Assembly: GCA_963733935.1 (NCBI GenBank) | Contig: CAVTEQ010000005.1 | Span: 310,001 to 374,000, forward strand | Reading direction: 5' to 3' | DNA: 64,000 nt | Origin: JAHFUA01 sp963733935 | Lineage (GTDB): Bacteria; Acidobacteriota; Terriglobia; Terriglobales; Acidobacteriaceae | Shown here: positions 41,692-50,794 of the stretch, in pieces | Numbering within the stretch: position 1 is the stretch's first letter | Layout of the letters: the number at the start of each line of letters is the position of its first letter | Translations under genes and position numbers: made by a program | The notes under the pieces: generated by a model | Told to the model about the DNA's origin: nothing | Seen by the model: the letters and a program-made list of their open reading frames with translations, nothing else | Databases searched by the model: none

Positions 41692-43005
41692 TTGACGCCA
41701 AAAGACAAATCCCGAGCTGCCGCCTCGCTCCTGATCAAAGGCGGCCGTGTCATCGATCCGGCCAGCAACGTCGACGCCGAGATGGACGTGCTGTTGCGTG
41801 AAGGTCGAGTCGCCGAGGTGGCGCCACGCAACAAGCTCCGCGGCTCCGCCGACGAAGCCTTCAATGCGCGCGGATTGATCGTTGCCCCCGGCTTCATCGA
41901 CCTTCACGTCCATCTGCGCGAGCCCGGCCAGGCGTACAAAGAGACGATCGCCAGCGGCACGGCAGCGGCCGCTGCCGGCGGCTTCACGACGGTCTGCTGC
42001 ATGCCCAACACCGCGCCCGTCGCGGACTCGCCGGAGATCATCGCCTGGATCACCGACCCGGCGCGCGGCGCGGTGGTCAATCTGTTTCCCATCGCGGCGG
42101 CAACGGTCGGCAGCCAGGGCGAGCGACTCACCGATTTTCGCGCCCTGCAGCGCGCCGGAGCCGTGGCCGTAACCGACGATGGCCGTCCGATCCTGCACGA
42201 GGACATCATGCGCCAGGCGCTGGCTGCGGCCGCGCAGCTCGGTATCCCGGTTGTGCAACATGCGGAAGACACACACCTGACCGCCGGCTGCTCGGTGAAC
42301 GAAGGCGAGGCCTCATTTCGCCTTGGTCTGCGGGGGATGAGCGCAGACTCCGAAGCCTCGGTAGTAGAGCGCGACACCCTCCTCGCCAAGCAGGCCAACG
42401 CGCACCTGCACGTGGCGCACGTCTCCACTGCGGCGGCGCTCAAGCCCATCCGCCGCGGCAAGCGCAACCACGTCAACGTCACCTGCGAGGTCACGCCGCA
42501 CCACTTCAGCCTCATCGACGAGAACATCGCGGACTACGACACGCGCTTCAAGATGAACCCGCCGCTGCGCTCCGCCGCCGATCGCGAAGCGCTCATCGTG
42601 GCGCTGGGCGACGGCACCATCGATGCCATTGCCAGCGATCATGCGCCGCACGCGCACTATGAGAAGGAAGTGGAGTTCGACCGCGCCCCCTTCGGCGTTA
42701 CTGGCCTCGAGACCGCGCTGGCCCTGGCACTGACCAAGCTTCACCGCGAAAAGCGCCTGCCGCTGGCGCGCATCGTGGAATTGTTTTCGTCCGGACCGGC
42801 GCGCGCCCTGAATTTGCGCGGCCGCGGCAGCCTGGCCCGCGGCGCTCCCGGCGACGTCACCATCTTCGACCCCTCGCGGCGCTGGACCTTCGACGCCTCG
42901 AAGTCTCTCTCCAAGTCGCGCAACACGCCTTTCGACGGCTGGCAGTTCACCGGCAAGGCCGTAGCCACCATCGTGGGCGGACGGTTTGCGTATCGAGCGG
43001 ACTAG
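41692..43005 (+). CDS. pyrC: Dihydroorotase
   Basis: This 437-residue amidohydrolase closes carbamoyl-aspartate to dihydroorotate. The metal ligands HVHLREPG (H72, H74), the Asp in AIASDHAPHA and SGPARALNLRGRGSLARG match class I dihydroorotases of about 430 residues. The start is TTG at 41692, the first codon after the REP-like cluster; there is no ATG in a good position. It converges with the S53 protease gene. Confidence 0.93.
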   Translation: MTPKDKSRAAASLLIKGGRVIDPASNVDAEMDVLLREGRVAEVAPRNKLRGSADEAFNARGLIVAPGFIDLHVHLREPGQAYKETIASGTAAAAAGGFTTVCCMPNTAPVADSPEIIAWITDPARGAVVNLFPIAAATVGSQGERLTDFRALQRAGAVAVTDDGRPILHEDIMRQALAAAAQLGIPVVQHAEDTHLTAGCSVNEGEASFRLGLRGMSADSEASVVERDTLLAKQANAHLHVAHVSTAAALKPIRRGKRNHVNVTCEVTPHHFSLIDENIADYDTRFKMNPPLRSAADREALIVALGDGTIDAIASDHAPHAHYEKEVEFDRAPFGVTGLETALALALTKLHREKRLPLARIVELFSSGPARALNLRGRGSLARGAPGDVTIFDPSRRWTFDASKSLSKSRNTPFDGWQFTGKAVATIVGGRFAYRAD

Positions 43006-43017
43006 TGGATTTCTGAG

Positions 43018-46000
43018 CTAATTAATCGTCAAGTTAAAGGTTGCGTTGCCGTTCGAAGCCGGGCTAGTCGCAATCCCCACCGTTGTCGTGCCGGTTACGG
43101 TCACATTCACGGCGCCACTCTGAGATGCTACCGTACGAGTATCTCCCGAGTAGTGCGCACTGATCGCATGTGTGCCTACGCTCAATGAACTGGAGCTGAT
43201 CTCCACTTCCCCATTTGCCAGCGCCGCGGCCGCTCCCAAGGGTGCCGTTCCGTCAAAAAACTGGACCGTCCCCGTAGGATTGCTAATAGGAGAAGTGACT
43301 GCGGCGGCAAAAGTGAGCGTCGTATTCGAAGGAACCTTGGTCTGAGATACGCCAACTCGTGTGGTTGAAGCGGCCTGTGCGGGAGTGGGCGTAATGACGC
43401 TGTTGCTCCCCCCTCCGCCGCCACAGCCGATGGTAAAGCTCAGGAAGCATACAAGCCAAAGGAATAGCGTGCCACGATGGCGGCTTCGTCCGGGGACCAC
43501 GAGGAGGAACATGCCGGCCAGCCCAGCGCTCGCGCTCAGCATCCACCACCCGCTCTTACTCGGCCCTCCACGCTTCTTTGCGTACTCTATCGTCCCGGGC
43601 GATATGCTGGCTATGGTGCCCGGCGCTGAGGGCGCCGCTACACTTACCGCCATTGATTGCTGCACAGCCGTGCTCCCAAGAGTAACGGTGAAGGTGCCGC
43701 ACGTTACGCCAGGCGGCAAAGCTGCCGCCAGACAGCTTACCGTCACTTGCCCTGTGAATCCTCCGGTCGGGGTTATCGTCACGGTCGTGTTCGCCGACCC
43801 GCCAGCAGTCACCGTCAGGGACGAAGCGGTGGCGACAGGCGCCGGGCTGGCCTGCGTAACTGTGAACAGGATCGGAGCCGTTGTCGGAGAAGAAGCGTAA
43901 TTTGTATCTCCGTTGTACTTCGCAGTGATGCTCCAATTCCCGGCCGTGTAGAGCGCCTCTGCCCACGCGCTCGCAGCAGCGAAGCCAGCGGCGGAGGCTG
44001 GAATGCTCGTCACTGGGACATTAAAGCCCGGAAGGCCATTGCCGGAGAACGTTACGGTTCCACTGGGACCAACCGCACTGTTGCTCTGTGTCGAGACGGT
44101 TGCCGTCAAGAGCACTGGAGTTGCAGTTGTAACCCCGGAGCTGGGGTTGGCAGTCAGTGACGTTGTCGACTGCGCCTGGGTCACGGTTACGCTCAAGTCC
44201 GCGGAACTGGGATTAAAGCTGAGATCCCCCTGGTAGGCTGCATGCAAGGCGTACGGAGTCGCACCCGCCGCAAGCTGGATGGGCAGGTCTTCTGTGTAAC
44301 CGAGGCTGTTTAGAAAGAAAATTCCGGCGTCCAGCAATGCTCCATTTGCAGTGATGGTCACGCTGCCCGCAGGACAGCCGGTGCTGCACAAAGGAGTGGC
44401 GTGGAAGCTGTCGGCAACGTTGGTGACATCAGCCCGCAGGACGTAGGGGGAACCGTAGGTGACGGTAGTTGTGTTGTACTGCGTGCCACCAGTCGATGGC
44501 GTCGCGAGGTGTAGGAAAGTGTCGCTCGCCTCTGCCGTGACAATCACCGACACCGGGCTTGAGTCGCTGGCATCAAAAGTGCCGTCCCCCGCGTAATGGG
44601 CATCGATCCCATAGGTGCCAGCCGGGATTGACTTGATGGTTGCTGAAGCGGATCCGCTGCCATTGAGGGTGAACAGGCCCGGCACGCCCGGAACGGCTGG
44701 TACCACGTCGTTCGTGCGCAGTGCTACGTCGCCTGTGGGAGTTCCGTCCGGGCTGGTGACATGGATGTTGACCTGTACCGGCGTACCGTGGGTGAGCGTG
44801 GTCGGATTTAGGCTTAGGGTCGTAGTGGTGGGGCTGAAGCTCGTATTCCAATTGTTAATTAGATTGGCCACATTCACCGAACCCAGACCCGAAGCCAGAT
44901 CGTAGCCGAGGCCGCTCTGATACTGTTTCGCGGGGGTGTCGAAATTCGGTTCTCCCGGCACGGCATTGTTTCCACTGGTCACATCGTTAAAGATGCAATT
45001 GGTCGCTGGCAACCCTGTAATGCTGGAGCCATTGCAATTCGAAAGATTCTCTTTCGCCGCCAGGCCATAGAGCACGCGATTAATCTGGCCGAGCCGTGGA
45101 ACGGATGGAGGGCCAGGGACGTTTACATTCACCATGGCCATAATTCCTCCGAACGCCTGTGCCGCGACGGAGGTTCCACCAACACCAACAAAGAAGAAGT
45201 TTCCTAGCTGATCCGGGTCGCATGAGTGGGCAACGCAGAGCAAGTAGGGATCGTTGAATAACGCAGATGTCAGTGCGACATCGGGAACGTCCCGCTTGCC
45301 GTCGCTTGGAATGCCGGTAACTCCCGATTGCCACGCAGGCTTGCTAAAAAACTGGCTCGCACCACCGCCGCCCGCAGCAATGTTTGCATTCTCCTGTCCA
45401 CATTGCGCGACGGTACAGCTTTCGTTCCAGACATTTTCCGGAATGTACGAAAGAGCAGAGGTAAAACTGCCGGGGCTGCTGTCGGCAGGGTTCCAGTACA
45501 GGGAATCGTTACCGTGTTCGTTGAACTCAGTTCCGCCCACGGCCACATTGAATGGGGTCGACGCAAGGACGTTGACAGAGACAGGTCCCGCCGCTTGGGT
45601 TTCGGTAGGGTCATCACAACCGGCAGAACCACTATCTCCTGTGCTAACGATGTAGGTGATGCCCTGTGCCGCAGCCTGCTCGGCGAGTTGAGAAATGCCG
45701 GCGGCCTGGGTGCTCGTGACGTTCGCCTCACACGTCCCGAAGCTCTCCGTCATGATCGCACCCGAGTTGTTATCGATGATGAAAAGCTCGGAAAGGTCTA
45801 TGCCATCGGTGGCCTCGGTGGATGCCGATACCACAAGATAGACGATTGCCCCCGGAGCTACAGCTCCCGACCACGTGGCATCCAATACGGCTTCAACTTC
45901 TTCGCCGCCGCCCAGATCTCCGGGATCGGGACCGTCGAGAATCACTTGGACAATGGTGGAAGGCAGTCCAAAAATAGATCTGAATTGGTTGACATCGCTG

Positions 46001-46800
46001 ACGTCGATGTTGGAACGACCCACCACGGCGATCGTTGTTCCAGCACCCGCTGGTGGTCCCGACCCGACAGGCGGGTGCAGGATTGGATTCGTGTTGTAGA
46101 TGACGGCGAAATCTCCTGGCGCCAGGGCATGGGAGGAACCAAACGTTGCCTGCGGGCGTTCACCCGGCACGAGCTTTGCTGGAATCTTTTGCTGCAGAAT
46201 CTTCACGTGCGGCTTTTTGCGAAAATTGTGCAGGGACATAAAGCCCCGCACCACCGGCGCGAGCGCCGCTGGAATCTGGGGATCGCTGGCATTGGCCCAG
46301 TGCTCCTGGCCGTTGACGACAAATTTGTGTATCTCGGTACGGAAGGCTTGGCGTAACTGCGCGGCGGTACCGGAGAATTCGATTACCGTCCTGCCGGCGG
46401 CCACGCGGCTGACGCGGAAGCCTTGCGAACCGAGCCAGTTGGTAACGGCCGCGATGTCGGCGTCCGCGGGACCGAAGCGCTGTCCGAATTCTTGTGGCGT
46501 CAGCCACTTGTGATACTGCGGCGATGACTTGCTCTGCTGGTCCTCCAGCAATTTCTGCAGCTCGGCCTCCTGGTCAGCTCCGCGCTGGAGGAGCAGGAGC
46601 ACGCGCTCCATCGGCAAATCGTCCGGCGCAGCGCCACGGTCGAACTGCGATTGGGCCAGCGGATGCGTGTTGCCCGCGAGCCGCACCTGTTTCTGCTCGT
46701 CTACCGGCTGCGTGATGCGCGACTGCACGGTGGATTGAGCCATGATTCCACTGACAGAAAGAAGAACAAAGATAATGGTGGTCGTCGCTTTGCCCTGCAT
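43018..46800 (-). CDS. S53 (sedolisin/kumamolisin) peptidase with Ig-like repeats
   Basis: This 1260-residue secreted protease has a signal peptide (1-21, IIFVLLSVSGIMAQS). A pro-kumamolisin activation domain follows (about 35-175, QKYHKWLTPQEFGQRFG-type segment), then the S53 domain (about 215-620). That domain has GGGEEVEAVLDATWSG holding the catalytic Glu and Asp and GGTSVAAQAFGGIMAMVN holding the Ser. Several Ig-like beta domains follow (620-1100). A hydrophobic segment with a GCGGGGGSN end (about 1115-1160) is followed by one more Ig-like domain. AAGGAG lies eight bases before the ATG at 46800. Sedolisins work at acid pH outside the cell. Confidence 0.9.
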   Translation of the reverse strand: MQGKATTTIIFVLLSVSGIMAQSTVQSRITQPVDEQKQVRLAGNTHPLAQSQFDRGAAPDDLPMERVLLLLQRGADQEAELQKLLEDQQSKSSPQYHKWLTPQEFGQRFGPADADIAAVTNWLGSQGFRVSRVAAGRTVIEFSGTAAQLRQAFRTEIHKFVVNGQEHWANASDPQIPAALAPVVRGFMSLHNFRKKPHVKILQQKIPAKLVPGERPQATFGSSHALAPGDFAVIYNTNPILHPPVGSGPPAGAGTTIAVVGRSNIDVSDVNQFRSIFGLPSTIVQVILDGPDPGDLGGGEEVEAVLDATWSGAVAPGAIVYLVVSASTEATDGIDLSELFIIDNNSGAIMTESFGTCEANVTSTQAAGISQLAEQAAAQGITYIVSTGDSGSAGCDDPTETQAAGPVSVNVLASTPFNVAVGGTEFNEHGNDSLYWNPADSSPGSFTSALSYIPENVWNESCTVAQCGQENANIAAGGGGASQFFSKPAWQSGVTGIPSDGKRDVPDVALTSALFNDPYLLCVAHSCDPDQLGNFFFVGVGGTSVAAQAFGGIMAMVNVNVPGPPSVPRLGQINRVLYGLAAKENLSNCNGSSITGLPATNCIFNDVTSGNNAVPGEPNFDTPAKQYQSGLGYDLASGLGSVNVANLINNWNTSFSPTTTTLSLNPTTLTHGTPVQVNIHVTSPDGTPTGDVALRTNDVVPAVPGVPGLFTLNGSGSASATIKSIPAGTYGIDAHYAGDGTFDASDSSPVSVIVTAEASDTFLHLATPSTGGTQYNTTTVTYGSPYVLRADVTNVADSFHATPLCSTGCPAGSVTITANGALLDAGIFFLNSLGYTEDLPIQLAAGATPYALHAAYQGDLSFNPSSADLSVTVTQAQSTTSLTANPSSGVTTATPVLLTATVSTQSNSAVGPSGTVTFSGNGLPGFNVPVTSIPASAAGFAAASAWAEALYTAGNWSITAKYNGDTNYASSPTTAPILFTVTQASPAPVATASSLTVTAGGSANTTVTITPTGGFTGQVTVSCLAAALPPGVTCGTFTVTLGSTAVQQSMAVSVAAPSAPGTIASISPGTIEYAKKRGGPSKSGWWMLSASAGLAGMFLLVVPGRSRHRGTLFLWLVCFLSFTIGCGGGGGSNSVITPTPAQAASTTRVGVSQTKVPSNTTLTFAAAVTSPISNPTGTVQFFDGTAPLGAAAALANGEVEISSSSLSVGTHAISAHYSGDTRTVASQSGAVNVTVTGTTTVGIATSPASNGNATFNLTIN

Positions 46801-46883
46801 CGCCAAAGCTCCTTCTCAGCAGATTCGGGGGATAAAAGGCGCAATTCTGACCGGTCAAAGAGGTGGGCACAATAAAAAAGCTG

Positions 46884-46907
46884 TTTTGTTCTGTTTTCAG
46901 AACAAAA
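46884..46907. promoter_or_regulatory. Perfect inverted repeat in the S53/HAD divergent region
   Basis: TTTTGTTCTG (46884-46893) and CAGAACAAAA (46898-46907) are separated by TTTT. It lies midway between two divergent starts, so it may be an operator; no regulator is assigned. Confidence 0.5.
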
Positions 46908-46963
46908 ATCTGGATTGCGCAGTCATGATTTAATGCACCGCTGTAGGTGAGCGAGGTGACGCT

Positions 46964-47686
46964 ATGAGCCAAGCAAACGCAGGCAGCGTGGAAGTCCTGT
47001 TGTTTGATGTCTTTGGCACGGTCGTCGACTGGCGGACCAGCCTGCAGAAGTGGTTCCAGCGCTTCGGCCAGGAGCACAACCTGAAGGCCGACTGGATTGA
47101 GTTGGTGGATGACTGGCGAGCCGCCTATCAGCCCTCATTGGCGCGGGTGCGGAATGGCCAGCGGCCTTATGTCACGCTGGACACGCTGCACCGGGAATCG
47201 CTGGATACGCTGCTCGAGCGCCATGGCCTGAGTGGGATTCCGGAGAGTCATCGTCAGCAAATAGCGCGAGCGTGGCGCTGGCTCGATCCTTGGCCGGACA
47301 CGGTCGCGGGACTCACGCGCCTCAAACGCAAATTCGTGATCGGAACACTTTCGAACGGCGGCGTTGGCCTGCTGACGGACTTGGCTAAGTTCTCTGCTAC
47401 GCCGTGGGACGTGGTTCTCTCCGCCGATCTCTTCAGGCACTACAAGCCCGATGCGGCGGTCTATCAGGAGGCAGCCGAGCTGATGGCGCGTCCGCCGAGC
47501 GCGCTCATGCTGGTCGCGGCGCACAACTATGATCTCGAAGCCGCACGCTCCCACGGATATCGCACGGCATTTGTTGCACGTCCTGCCGAATACGGTCCGC
47601 GAAAGACGTCGGACACGGCTGCGCCGGGGCAGTGGGACTATGTGGTCACGAGCCTGGAGGAACTGGCGGAAAGGATGGGGGCGTGA
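46964..47686 (+). CDS. HAD-family hydrolase, haloacid dehalogenase type II-like
   Basis: This 240-residue enzyme has the HAD nucleophile D15 in LLFDVFGTVVDWR, the motif II Ser in GTLSNGG, the Lys in HYKPDAAVY and a closing Asp (NYDLEAARSHGYRTAFV). The spacing suits L-2-haloacid dehalogenases, which hydrolyse C-halogen bonds, but many family members act on phosphates. It is divergent from the S53 gene and convergent with kbl. A GAGGTGA ribosome site lies at 46953-46959. Confidence 0.88.
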   Translation: MSQANAGSVEVLLFDVFGTVVDWRTSLQKWFQRFGQEHNLKADWIELVDDWRAAYQPSLARVRNGQRPYVTLDTLHRESLDTLLERHGLSGIPESHRQQIARAWRWLDPWPDTVAGLTRLKRKFVIGTLSNGGVGLLTDLAKFSATPWDVVLSADLFRHYKPDAAVYQEAAELMARPPSALMLVAAHNYDLEAARSHGYRTAFVARPAEYGPRKTSDTAAPGQWDYVVTSLEELAERMGA

Positions 47687-47698
47687 GTTCACGCATTG

Positions 47699-48914
47699 TC
47701 ATACAATCCCCATCCGCTTGCCCACCTTGCGCAGCACCTCCAGCGCCTGCTCCAGCTCGTCGCGCGTGTGAGTGGCGGTCATGATGGTGCGCACGCGCGC
47801 CTTGCCTTCGGGCACGGTGGGGAAGGCGATGCCCGTGCCCAGCACGCCTTCTTTGAACAGCTCGCGTGAGAACTCCATGGTGCGCGCGCCGTCGCCGATG
47901 ATGATGGGCGTGATCGGCGTCTCGCTGGCAGGCGTGTTCACGCCGCCGATATTGAATCCCAGCCCGCCCAGCTCTTTCTTCCAGAAGCGAGTGTTCTCCC
48001 AAAGTTTCTCGATGCGCTCCGGCTCCTGCTCCAGCACCTCGAAGGCAGCGATGCAGGTAGCCGCGACTGACGGCGGATGGGAAGTCGAAAATAGAAACGG
48101 TCGCGCCCGGTGATAGAGAAAATCGATGAGGTCGCGCGAGCCGCAAACGTAGCCGCCGAGCGCGCCGATGGCCTTCGATAGCGTGCCCACCTGGATGTCC
48201 ACGCGACCGTGGACTTTGTAGTGGTCGATGGTGCCGCGGCCGTTGCGGCCCAGCACGCCCGAAGAGTGAGCGTCGTCCACCATCATGATGGCGCCGTACT
48301 TTTCGGCCACGTCGCAGAGCGCGGGCAGGGGCGCGATGTCGCCGTCCATCGAAAAGACGCCGTCGGTGATCAGCAGCTTGTGCCCGGGCTTGTCGGCAAC
48401 TTCCTTCAGCAGTTCTTCGGCATGCCTCGTGTCCTTGTGGCGGAAGACCTTGATGGTCGCTCGCGAAAGCCGCGCGCCGTCGATGATGGAAGCGTGGTTC
48501 AGCTCGTCGGAGATGATGAAATCATCTTTGCCGAGCACGGCCGACACGGTGCCCGCGTTGGCCGCGAAGCCTGACTGAAACACCACCGACGCTTCCACAC
48601 TCTTGAAGCGCGCGATCTTTTCTTCCAGCTCCATGTGGATCTTCATGGTGCCGGCGATGGTGCGCACCGCGCCCGAGCCCACGCCGTACTTGCGGGTGGC
48701 TTCAATGGCCGCCTCGCGCAGCTTCGGGTGCGTAGTCAAGCCGAGATAGTTGTTCGAGGCCAGGTTGATGACCCGCTTGCCGTCGAAGGTGCAGACGGGC
48801 GCCTGCTCGTCCTCGAGCACGCGCAGGCGAAAGTGCGTGCCCTTCTGCTTGAGCTCGTTCAAGTTGTTCGGAGAGATAGGAGAGCTGCGGGCGGGAAGAA
48901 GTCTCGGTGGCCAT
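47699..48914 (-). CDS. kbl: Glycine C-acetyltransferase (2-amino-3-ketobutyrate CoA ligase), frameshifted near the start
   Basis: This PLP-dependent alpha-oxoamine synthase has INLASNNYLGLTTHPKLREA, VDDAHSSGVLGRNGRG and the PLP lysine in GTLSKAIGALGGYVCG. It condenses glycine with acetyl-CoA or the reverse, in threonine breakdown. The ATG at 48914 opens MATETSSRPQLSYLSEQL, but after 19 residues one extra base (near 48855-48868) shifts the frame; the conserved NELKQKGTHFRLRVL continues in the other frame to 47699. Without the shift the protein would be about 395-400 residues. Tdh is not nearby. Confidence 0.87.
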
Positions 48915-48933
48915 AGCGGGATAAGTGTAATAC

Positions 48934-49031
48934 GTCGTTGGTCGTTGGTCGTTGGTCGTTGGTCGTTGGTCGCTGCGAGCGTCGGCTGCACCAGTGTTCG
49001 GCCGACGACCGAGGGCCGACGACCGGCGACC
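48934..49031. repeat. Period-7 repeat arrays in inverted orientation (GTCGTTG type)
   Basis: Left array 48934-48975: five GTCGTTG units and one GTCGCTG. Right array 49001-49031: GCCGACGACCGAGG then GCCGACGACCGGCG, a 14-base (2x7) period with the complementary CGACGAC core. It fills the divergent region between kbl and the TetR gene. Confidence 0.88.
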
Positions 49032-49048
49032 TTCCCTTGACCATTCCT

Positions 49049-49073
49049 CATATATGACCTATAGTCATATATG
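49049..49073. promoter_or_regulatory. TetR operator palindrome
   Basis: CATATATGAC (49049-49058) and GTCATATATG (49064-49073) are perfect inverted arms with a 5-base centre. The right arm overlaps the ATG of the TetR gene at 49071, so binding would block the operon. It also faces the divergent kbl start. Confidence 0.75.
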
Positions 49074-49760
49074 GCTATGAATCCGAGTTCTGCATCCGCC
49101 CCCGCCCCTGTGGCTCCCCCGGCCGGCCGACGCGAGCGCCGGCGCGCGGAGACCAAAGAACGCATCTTTCGCGCCGCCCTCCAGCTCTTCGGCGAGCACG
49201 GCTTCAGCGCCACCACGGTCGAAGACATCACCGAGGCCGCCGACGTGGGCAAGGGAACCTTCTTCAACTATTTCCGCAACAAGGAAGACGTGCTGGGCGC
49301 GCTGGCCGAGGTGCAGCTCGACAAATATGCCCACGCCATCGAGGCGGCGGAGAGCGGCGCGCTCAGCCCGCGCGAAGCGTTGCGCGAGCTGTGGCTGCGC
49401 CTGCCCGAAGAGCCGGGACGCAGCCAGGCCCTGGTGCGCAGCCTGATGGTGGTCTTCCTCACCAGTTCGGCGATCCGGGAGAAGATGTCGCGCAGCCTGA
49501 AGCACGGGCGGGAGATGCTGGCGCGGCTGTTCGTGCTGGCGCAGGAACGTGCAGAAGCAGGCAGCGGCCGCCGTCCGCACGAGCTGGCACTCGCATTCCA
49601 GCAGAAGCTGCTGGGCACAGTGCTGGTATGGACGCTCGATCCGCCCACCCCGCTGCGGCCCGTGCTGGAGGCCAGTTTCAAAGATTTCTGGATCGGCGCC
49701 GGTGACCGAGCCGCCAAACCCAAGCGAAGTGCGCCGCGCCGAAAGGAACGCCGGTCATGA
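49071..49760 (+). CDS. TetR-family transcriptional regulator
   Basis: This 229-residue protein has an N-terminal HTH (about 27-75): RIFRAALQLFGEHGFSATTVEDITEAADVGKGTFFNYFRNKEDVL. Its C-terminal ligand-binding domain is unassigned. It precedes and overlaps (ATGA) a HlyD/ABC efflux operon, and a palindrome lies on its own start, which suggests autorepression released by the exported compound. Confidence 0.91.
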   Translation: MAMNPSSASAPAPVAPPAGRRERRRAETKERIFRAALQLFGEHGFSATTVEDITEAADVGKGTFFNYFRNKEDVLGALAEVQLDKYAHAIEAAESGALSPREALRELWLRLPEEPGRSQALVRSLMVVFLTSSAIREKMSRSLKHGREMLARLFVLAQERAEAGSGRRPHELALAFQQKLLGTVLVWTLDPPTPLRPVLEASFKDFWIGAGDRAAKPKRSAPRRKERRS

Positions 49761-50794
49761 AACGAAAATTGATTCTCTTGCTGCTGCTGGGGGCTGCGGT
49801 GGCCGTGGCCGCTGCCTTTTATCCGCGGCTGTTCCACAAGAAGCAGGAGACGAACACGCTGGATCTCTCCGGCAACATCGAGGCGCACGAAAGCGTGGTT
49901 GGGTTCAAGGTGCAGGGACGGATCGTCGAGCTTCCGGTGCAGGAAGGGCAGTGGGTGCAGGCGGGTACGCTGCTGGCGCGGCTGGACGGCGACGATTATC
50001 GCCGCCAAGTCGATATGGACGAGGCCGCGCTGCGGGTGCAGCGGGCGCAACTTAATCTCGGGCTGGCGGGAACGCGTCCGCAGGAGTTGAAGGCCACGCA
50101 GCAGTCGCTCATCGATGCCAAGAGCGATCTCGATCAGAAGAAGCTGGACTACGATCGTGCCGAGACCCTTTACCGGGAGCGAGTCGGCTCACAGCAGGAG
50201 CGCGACCAGGCGGAAACCAATCTGAAGCGGGCGGACGCGACCTATCGCCGCGCCCAGCAGATGTACGACGAGGCGCGCGAGGGCACGCGCCGTGAGCAGT
50301 TGCAGGTGGACAGCGCTACCGTGGGGCAGGCCGAGCAGAAGCTTCGCATGTCGAAACTGAACCTCGAGTACACCGAGCTGCGGGCGCCGACGTCGGGGGT
50401 GGTGGTGGTACGCGATGCGGAGTTGGGCGAGGTCGTGGCGCCGAACACGCCGGTCGTCACCGTCGCCGACCTGGATCACCTATGGTTGCGCGCCTACGTG
50501 AGCGAAACCGACCTGGGCCGCGTGCGCTGGGGCCAGGAAGCTACCATCCGCACCGACACTTTTCCGGGCAAGGGCTACCGTGGACGCGTTTCCTTCATTT
50601 CCGACAAAGCTGAGTTCACGCCCAAGAGCGTGCAGACCTTCAAAGAGCGGGTGACGCTGGTCTATCGCATCAAGATCGATGTCGAAAATCCCAATCACGA
50701 GCTGAAGCCGGGCATGCCGGCCGATGCGACGATCGACCTCCACCCCAACGAAGCAAAACCGGCGTCGTTGGGGACCCCGGCGGCAAAGCAGTGA
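49757..50794 (+). CDS. HlyD-family membrane fusion protein (efflux adaptor)
   Basis: This 345-residue adaptor of the YbhG/HlyD type has an N-terminal membrane helix (LILLLLLGAAVAVAAAFYP). The barrel-sandwich hybrid domain has VVGFKVQGRIVELPVQEGQWVQAGTLLARLDG; a coiled-coil hairpin (about 75-195) and the closing lipoyl strand GVVVVRDAELGEVVAPNT follow. It bridges the inner-membrane ABC pump to an outer-membrane channel. It overlaps both its neighbours by four bases. Confidence 0.91.
   Translation: MKRKLILLLLLGAAVAVAAAFYPRLFHKKQETNTLDLSGNIEAHESVVGFKVQGRIVELPVQEGQWVQAGTLLARLDGDDYRRQVDMDEAALRVQRAQLNLGLAGTRPQELKATQQSLIDAKSDLDQKKLDYDRAETLYRERVGSQQERDQAETNLKRADATYRRAQQMYDEAREGTRREQLQVDSATVGQAEQKLRMSKLNLEYTELRAPTSGVVVVRDAELGEVVAPNTPVVTVADLDHLWLRAYVSETDLGRVRWGQEATIRTDTFPGKGYRGRVSFISDKAEFTPKSVQTFKERVTLVYRIKIDVENPNHELKPGMPADATIDLHPNEAKPASLGTPAAKQ

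Noticed and set aside
48934..48975. CRISPR or VNTR coding region
   Set aside because: The unit is seven bases and the array lies between divergent genes, with no spacers.
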